Shown: positions 6,342 through 8,560 of the stretch, in pieces | How the letters are laid out: each line of letters opens with the position of its first letter | Numbering within the stretch: the stretch's first letter is position 1 | NCBI GenBank assembly: GCA_021648375.1 | Contig: JAKISW010000059.1 | Coordinates: 1-8,560 of the forward strand | Direction of reading: 5' to 3' | Length of the DNA: 8,560 bases | Origin: Devosiaceae bacterium | GTDB lineage: Bacteria > Pseudomonadota > Alphaproteobacteria > Rhizobiales > Devosiaceae | Notes under the pieces: generated by a model | Database searches by the model: none | What the model was told of the DNA's origin: nothing | Seen by the model: the letters and a program-made list of their open reading frames with translations, nothing else | Made by a program: the position numbers and the translations under genes

Positions 6342-7112
6342 GTGCTGGAAATTTTATTTCTATTTGGTGCCGGGCTAATTGCCGGGGCAATAAACTCTCT
6401 TGCCGGTGGCGGCTCATTTATCGCCTTCCCGGCTCTGTTGTTAGCGGGTGTCCCCCCGGTGATGGCCAACGCGACCAATACGTTTGCCGCATGGCCCGGA
6501 TATGTCAGCGGAGCGATTGGTTATTGGTCCCAGATCAAGGAAAACCGCCATAGGCTGCCTCCCTATATTGCAGCTGCTATAATTGGTGGTTTTTTGGGGG
6601 CGGAACTGTTGCTTCGAGTAAATGACGAGCAATTTTCAACAGTGGTTCCCTGGCTCATGGGGCTGGCTGTTTTCATGTTTGCCTTTGGGGGGAATTTGAG
6701 CAAATGGATGAGCGCACAAAATTCCGCCTACGGTTCAAAAGCAAAAATTATCGCCGTGTCATTGTGGCTTTTGCTGGCGCTGATCTGCCTATATGGCGGC
6801 TTTTTCAATGCTGGACTTGGGATCATCCTGCTGGCATTTTTTGCCCTAGCCGGAATTTCAAATATTCATGCCATGAACGGGGTGAAACTGCTGCTTTCAG
6901 CGATTGTTTCATCGGTAGCAATAATTCGGTTCACCATGGAGGGATCAATCGCCTGGTATGAGGGCAGTTTTGTTTTTGCCGGATCAATGGTTGGGGGATT
7001 TGTTTCAGCAAAACTTGCCAAATTCATCCCCACTCCGGTTTTGCGCAATGGAATTATTGTCTATGGAATTGTTTTGACGCTGGTATTTTTCTGGCAGGCG
7101 TATGGGACCTAA
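6342..7112 (+). CDS. TauE/SafE family membrane protein (sulfite/organosulfur anion exporter family)
   Basis: This is an inner-membrane protein of 256 residues of the TauE/SafE (DUF81) family, whose characterised members export sulfite, sulfoacetate and related anions. I chose GTG at 6342 because AGGAGA (6333-6338) precedes it and the first membrane segment then starts at once. The spacing is short (3 bp), and an in-frame TTG at 6309 is the alternative. The internal repeat of the family is visible: GLIAGAINSLAGGGSFIAFP (residues 11-30) and LYGGFFNAGLGIILLAFFAL (150-169). About seven or eight hydrophobic segments can be counted, including VPWLMGLAVFMFAFG, IIAVSLWLLLALICL, LLLSAIVSSVAII and the C-terminal IIVYGIVLTLVFFW. 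The substrate is not evident. It is divergent from the YfcG-like GST; a shared role in thiol or sulfur chemistry is possible but only inferred from adjacency. Confidence 0.9.
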   Translation: MLEILFLFGAGLIAGAINSLAGGGSFIAFPALLLAGVPPVMANATNTFAAWPGYVSGAIGYWSQIKENRHRLPPYIAAAIIGGFLGAELLLRVNDEQFSTVVPWLMGLAVFMFAFGGNLSKWMSAQNSAYGSKAKIIAVSLWLLLALICLYGGFFNAGLGIILLAFFALAGISNIHAMNGVKLLLSAIVSSVAIIRFTMEGSIAWYEGSFVFAGSMVGGFVSAKLAKFIPTPVLRNGIIVYGIVLTLVFFWQAYGT

Positions 7113-7120
7113 AAACACCC

Positions 7121-7186
7121 AAAAATTACATCAAAATTACAGAAGAATTACAGCGAAGTTACAACGTAATTGCATAAAATTGGTAA
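7121..7186. repeat. Tandem 11-bp repeat array (TTACA every 11 bp)
   Basis: Six consecutive 11-bp units run from 7121 to 7186, starting 9 bp after the exporter stop codon. TTACA occurs exactly at 7126, 7137, 7148 and 7159. The fifth unit has TTGCA at 7170, and the sixth is further diverged. Bases before TTACA are A-rich in every unit. The period is close to one helical turn, so the motifs lie on one face of the DNA. The role is unknown. Confidence 0.6.
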
Positions 7187-7277
7187 TTTATTCCATGACC
7201 GCGCTTTGGGTGTGTTTTTTTGTGCGCTGCCCCCCACGCAATTCAAGCCTCAGAGCGATGGAGCAGAATGAACAAGA

Positions 7278-7296
7278 CCCCGGATCAGGTCCGGGG
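7278..7296. repeat. Dispersed palindrome CCCCGGA-TCAGG-TCCGGGG
   Basis: A perfect 7-bp inverted repeat closes on the loop TCAGG. The same loop and a CGGG/CCCG stem occur at 4352-4364, so this is the second copy in the window. Similar CCCCGGATCA(A/G)GTCCGGGG palindromes are common between genes in alphaproteobacteria (recalled, not searched). Confidence 0.65.
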
Positions 7297-7305
7297 AGGC
7301 GCGAT

Positions 7306-7338
7306 TTTGAGATGACCAAAATCTCAAACATTTTTATC
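7306..7338 (+). terminator. Probable intrinsic terminator downstream of the TauE/SafE gene
   Basis: TTTGAGAT (7306-7313) pairs with ATCTCAAA (7321-7328) around GACCAAA, followed by CATTTTTAT. The stem is AT-rich but perfect and the T-run is in the right place for plus-strand transcripts. It lies about 200 bp after the exporter stop, in the convergent gap. Confidence 0.45.
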
Positions 7339-7350
7339 CCCCCACCCCAA

Positions 7351-7372
7351 CCCTCCCCTCAGAGGGGGAGGG
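7351..7372. repeat. CCCTCCCC/GGGGAGGG intergenic hairpin repeat
   Basis: CCCTCCCC (7351-7358) and GGGGAGGG (7365-7372) form a perfect 8-bp stem with a 6-nt loop, inside a C-rich then G-rich block. This type of element near gene ends is widespread in proteobacteria and yields spurious peptides such as PPQPSPQRGRE. It lies 32 bp past the end of the methyltransferase gene and may help terminate it. Confidence 0.55.
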
Positions 7373-7403
7373 AGAAGGAATGGTTTGAGTTCAGGCGGGC
7401 CGG

Positions 7404-8560
7404 CTAGTTTAGTTTCTTTGCCTTGCGCGCCCGTTTTGGTTTGGCTTTGGCAGCGGCTTCTATCGGTGCGACCATTTTTTCATAAAGCATGAACAGATGT
7501 TCGACCCGCTGGCGCTCACTTTCAAACGCTTTGGGGCGATAAAGACGATCGACGGCTTTGTCCAGAGCGGTATGGGCGCGGCGAAGGGGTGGCGGCATCA
7601 GGTCGGGGTCGTAAAGATCGGCAAGAGTCGATTCGGGGAACTGATCGCGAGCGTCAAGGATTGCCTGGGCGAGGTCGGAGATTTTTGCTTCTTGTTTGGG
7701 GGAGATAGTTGGCCAGGGGAAAGTGTTGTAGACCACGCCAACCGAATACATATAGTCGCTTTTCATCCTGCCAGTGATAGCGCGCATCCATGCCATGTGC
7801 ATGGTGGAAGTGAGAATGGCGAAGTCTGATAAGGTTGCGTCCAATAAAACACGAAGTTTTTGATTAGGAATTGTCGGTGGATACATCCATCCAATTGGAA
7901 TATATTTTCGACGTTCTGAGCTAACATTTGGGATTACAAGAAACTGGCTCTTAGGGATTGTTCCGCATTCAAAATCGGTTGGAGTCTGGCTAAGCTTTCT
8001 TGTTGCACTCTTTTTACTGTTTTGCCTAAATTCCTTAACTAACCTAATTCGTTCGAGAACTTTTGGTAAATTTCTAAGTATGTGCGGGCTAACATTTTCA
8101 AATCCTAGACACCAACGAAGCTTTGCATTTATGTATTCCTTACCTCCGATATATTTGTAAAACAGCGATTTTGCTTGTGGTTCAGAAGCTAGAAACTCTA
8201 TCTTTTGTTCTGGTAAAAACGTGTAATGTCCATTGTCGACCATTTTAACCCCAAGTTCCATTTTTGGGCGCTTTGAAATTGGCAACGGCGCATCCTTCAC
8301 AACCCGATGGCGGTTCACTTCTTCACTCACTCCAAACAGGTAAGCAGTCAGGGCCTTATGTCTGGTTTCTTCCGGCTCGCCCTTAATATTCTCATACTCA
8401 AACAAACGCTTTTGTTCCGGCTCCATATCGCGGCGGGTCAGGCCGATAATCACCACATGCACATGGGCCTTGCCCCTTGCTTCCGAACCCCATTCAAAAG
8501 TGCGATGAGCATACGATATTTCCAATTTTTAACGTTCAAACAGGATAAGCCAAAGCAGTG
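7404..8560 (-). pseudogene. MmeI/YeeA-type class I SAM-dependent DNA methyltransferase, C-terminal half, interrupted by an in-frame stop; N-terminus beyond the right edge
   Basis: This is the C-terminal part of a large DNA methyltransferase of the MmeI/YeeA type. Visible are the end of the methylase domain (YAHRTFEWGSEARGKAHVHV, then VIIGL), a target-recognition region (KYIGGKEYINAKLRWCLGFE to IPNVSSERRKYIPIGW), and the C-terminal domain (STMHMAWMRAITGRMKSDY, VVYNTFPWP, TLADLYDPDLMPPPLRRAH). The SAM-binding and NPPF/Y catalytic motifs would lie beyond the right edge. The homologous frame continues upstream as LLWLILFER, then TAA at 8529-8531, then KLEISYAHRTF. Family spacing across the stop fits an uninterrupted protein, so the stop looks like a nonsense change rather than a true boundary. 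The next start (TTG at 8525) has no ribosome binding site and would lack the catalytic domain. The recognition region (about 7900-8270) is AT-rich compared with its flanks. No partner restriction gene is visible, although such enzymes are often solitary. Confidence 0.75.

Larger units (their letters stand above)
7113..7403. other. Convergent intergenic region between the exporter and methyltransferase genes
   Basis: About 290 bp with no supported gene. In order it holds the TTACA array, a T7 run in GTGTGTTTTTTTGTGCGC near 7214-7231, the TCAGG-loop palindrome, the terminator hairpin and the CCCTCCCC hairpin. Confidence 0.6.

Noticed and set aside
7121..7186. CRISPR-like array
   Set aside because: The units are 11 bp, contiguous and without spacers, and no cas genes are present.
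7102..7407. 101-residue plus-strand open frame after the exporter gene
   Set aside because: It translates the 11-bp repeats and intergenic palindromes (PPQPSPQRGRE is a typical repeat-derived peptide) and overlaps the exporter end.

Overview
The window looks like chromosomal DNA of an alphaproteobacterium, most likely of the order Hyphomicrobiales (inference). The reasons are a GNAT gene divergent from a LysR gene, the style of the peptide-transporter binding protein, and dispersed palindromes (TCAGG-loop hairpins, an AAAGCGTGTCGC hairpin, a CCCTCCCC/GGGGAGGG hairpin) of a kind I associate with intergenic DNA in that group. Coding DNA is moderate in GC. The stretch from about 4600 to 4970 is clearly AT-rich, as is the middle of the last gene.

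Layout. Positions 1-1109 (minus) hold the N-terminal 369 codons of a periplasmic peptide/nickel-type ABC transporter binding protein, cut by the left edge. Upstream of it on the same strand (1399-2347) is a LysR-type regulator resembling E. coli HypT/YjiE. Between them is a perfect TGCAA-ATA-TTGCA palindrome of LysR-box form, so this looks like a regulator and its transporter target. A second LysR regulator (2586-3476, minus) is divergent from a GNAT acetyltransferase (3655-4239, plus). The 178-bp gap between them carries four CTGCA half-sites in alternating orientation. The acetyltransferase is followed by a perfect 13-bp hairpin and a block of palindromic repeats, then tRNA-Ser(GCT) on the minus strand.

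Right half. After an AT-rich gap come a secreted DUF2147 protein (plus), a YfcG/YghU-like glutathione transferase (minus) and, divergent from it, a TauE/SafE membrane exporter (plus). A convergent gap (7113-7403) contains an 11-bp-period TTACA array, a probable terminator and two dispersed palindromes. The window ends in the C-terminal half of an MmeI/YeeA-type DNA methyltransferase (minus). Its family homology continues upstream through an in-frame TAA at 8529-8531, so it appears broken. Its target-recognition region is much more AT-rich than its flanks.

No complete novel multi-gene system is visible. The items most worth a second look are the damaged, possibly TRD-swapped methyltransferase, the phased TTACA array, and the operator-like repeats in front of the two LysR genes and the DUF2147 gene.
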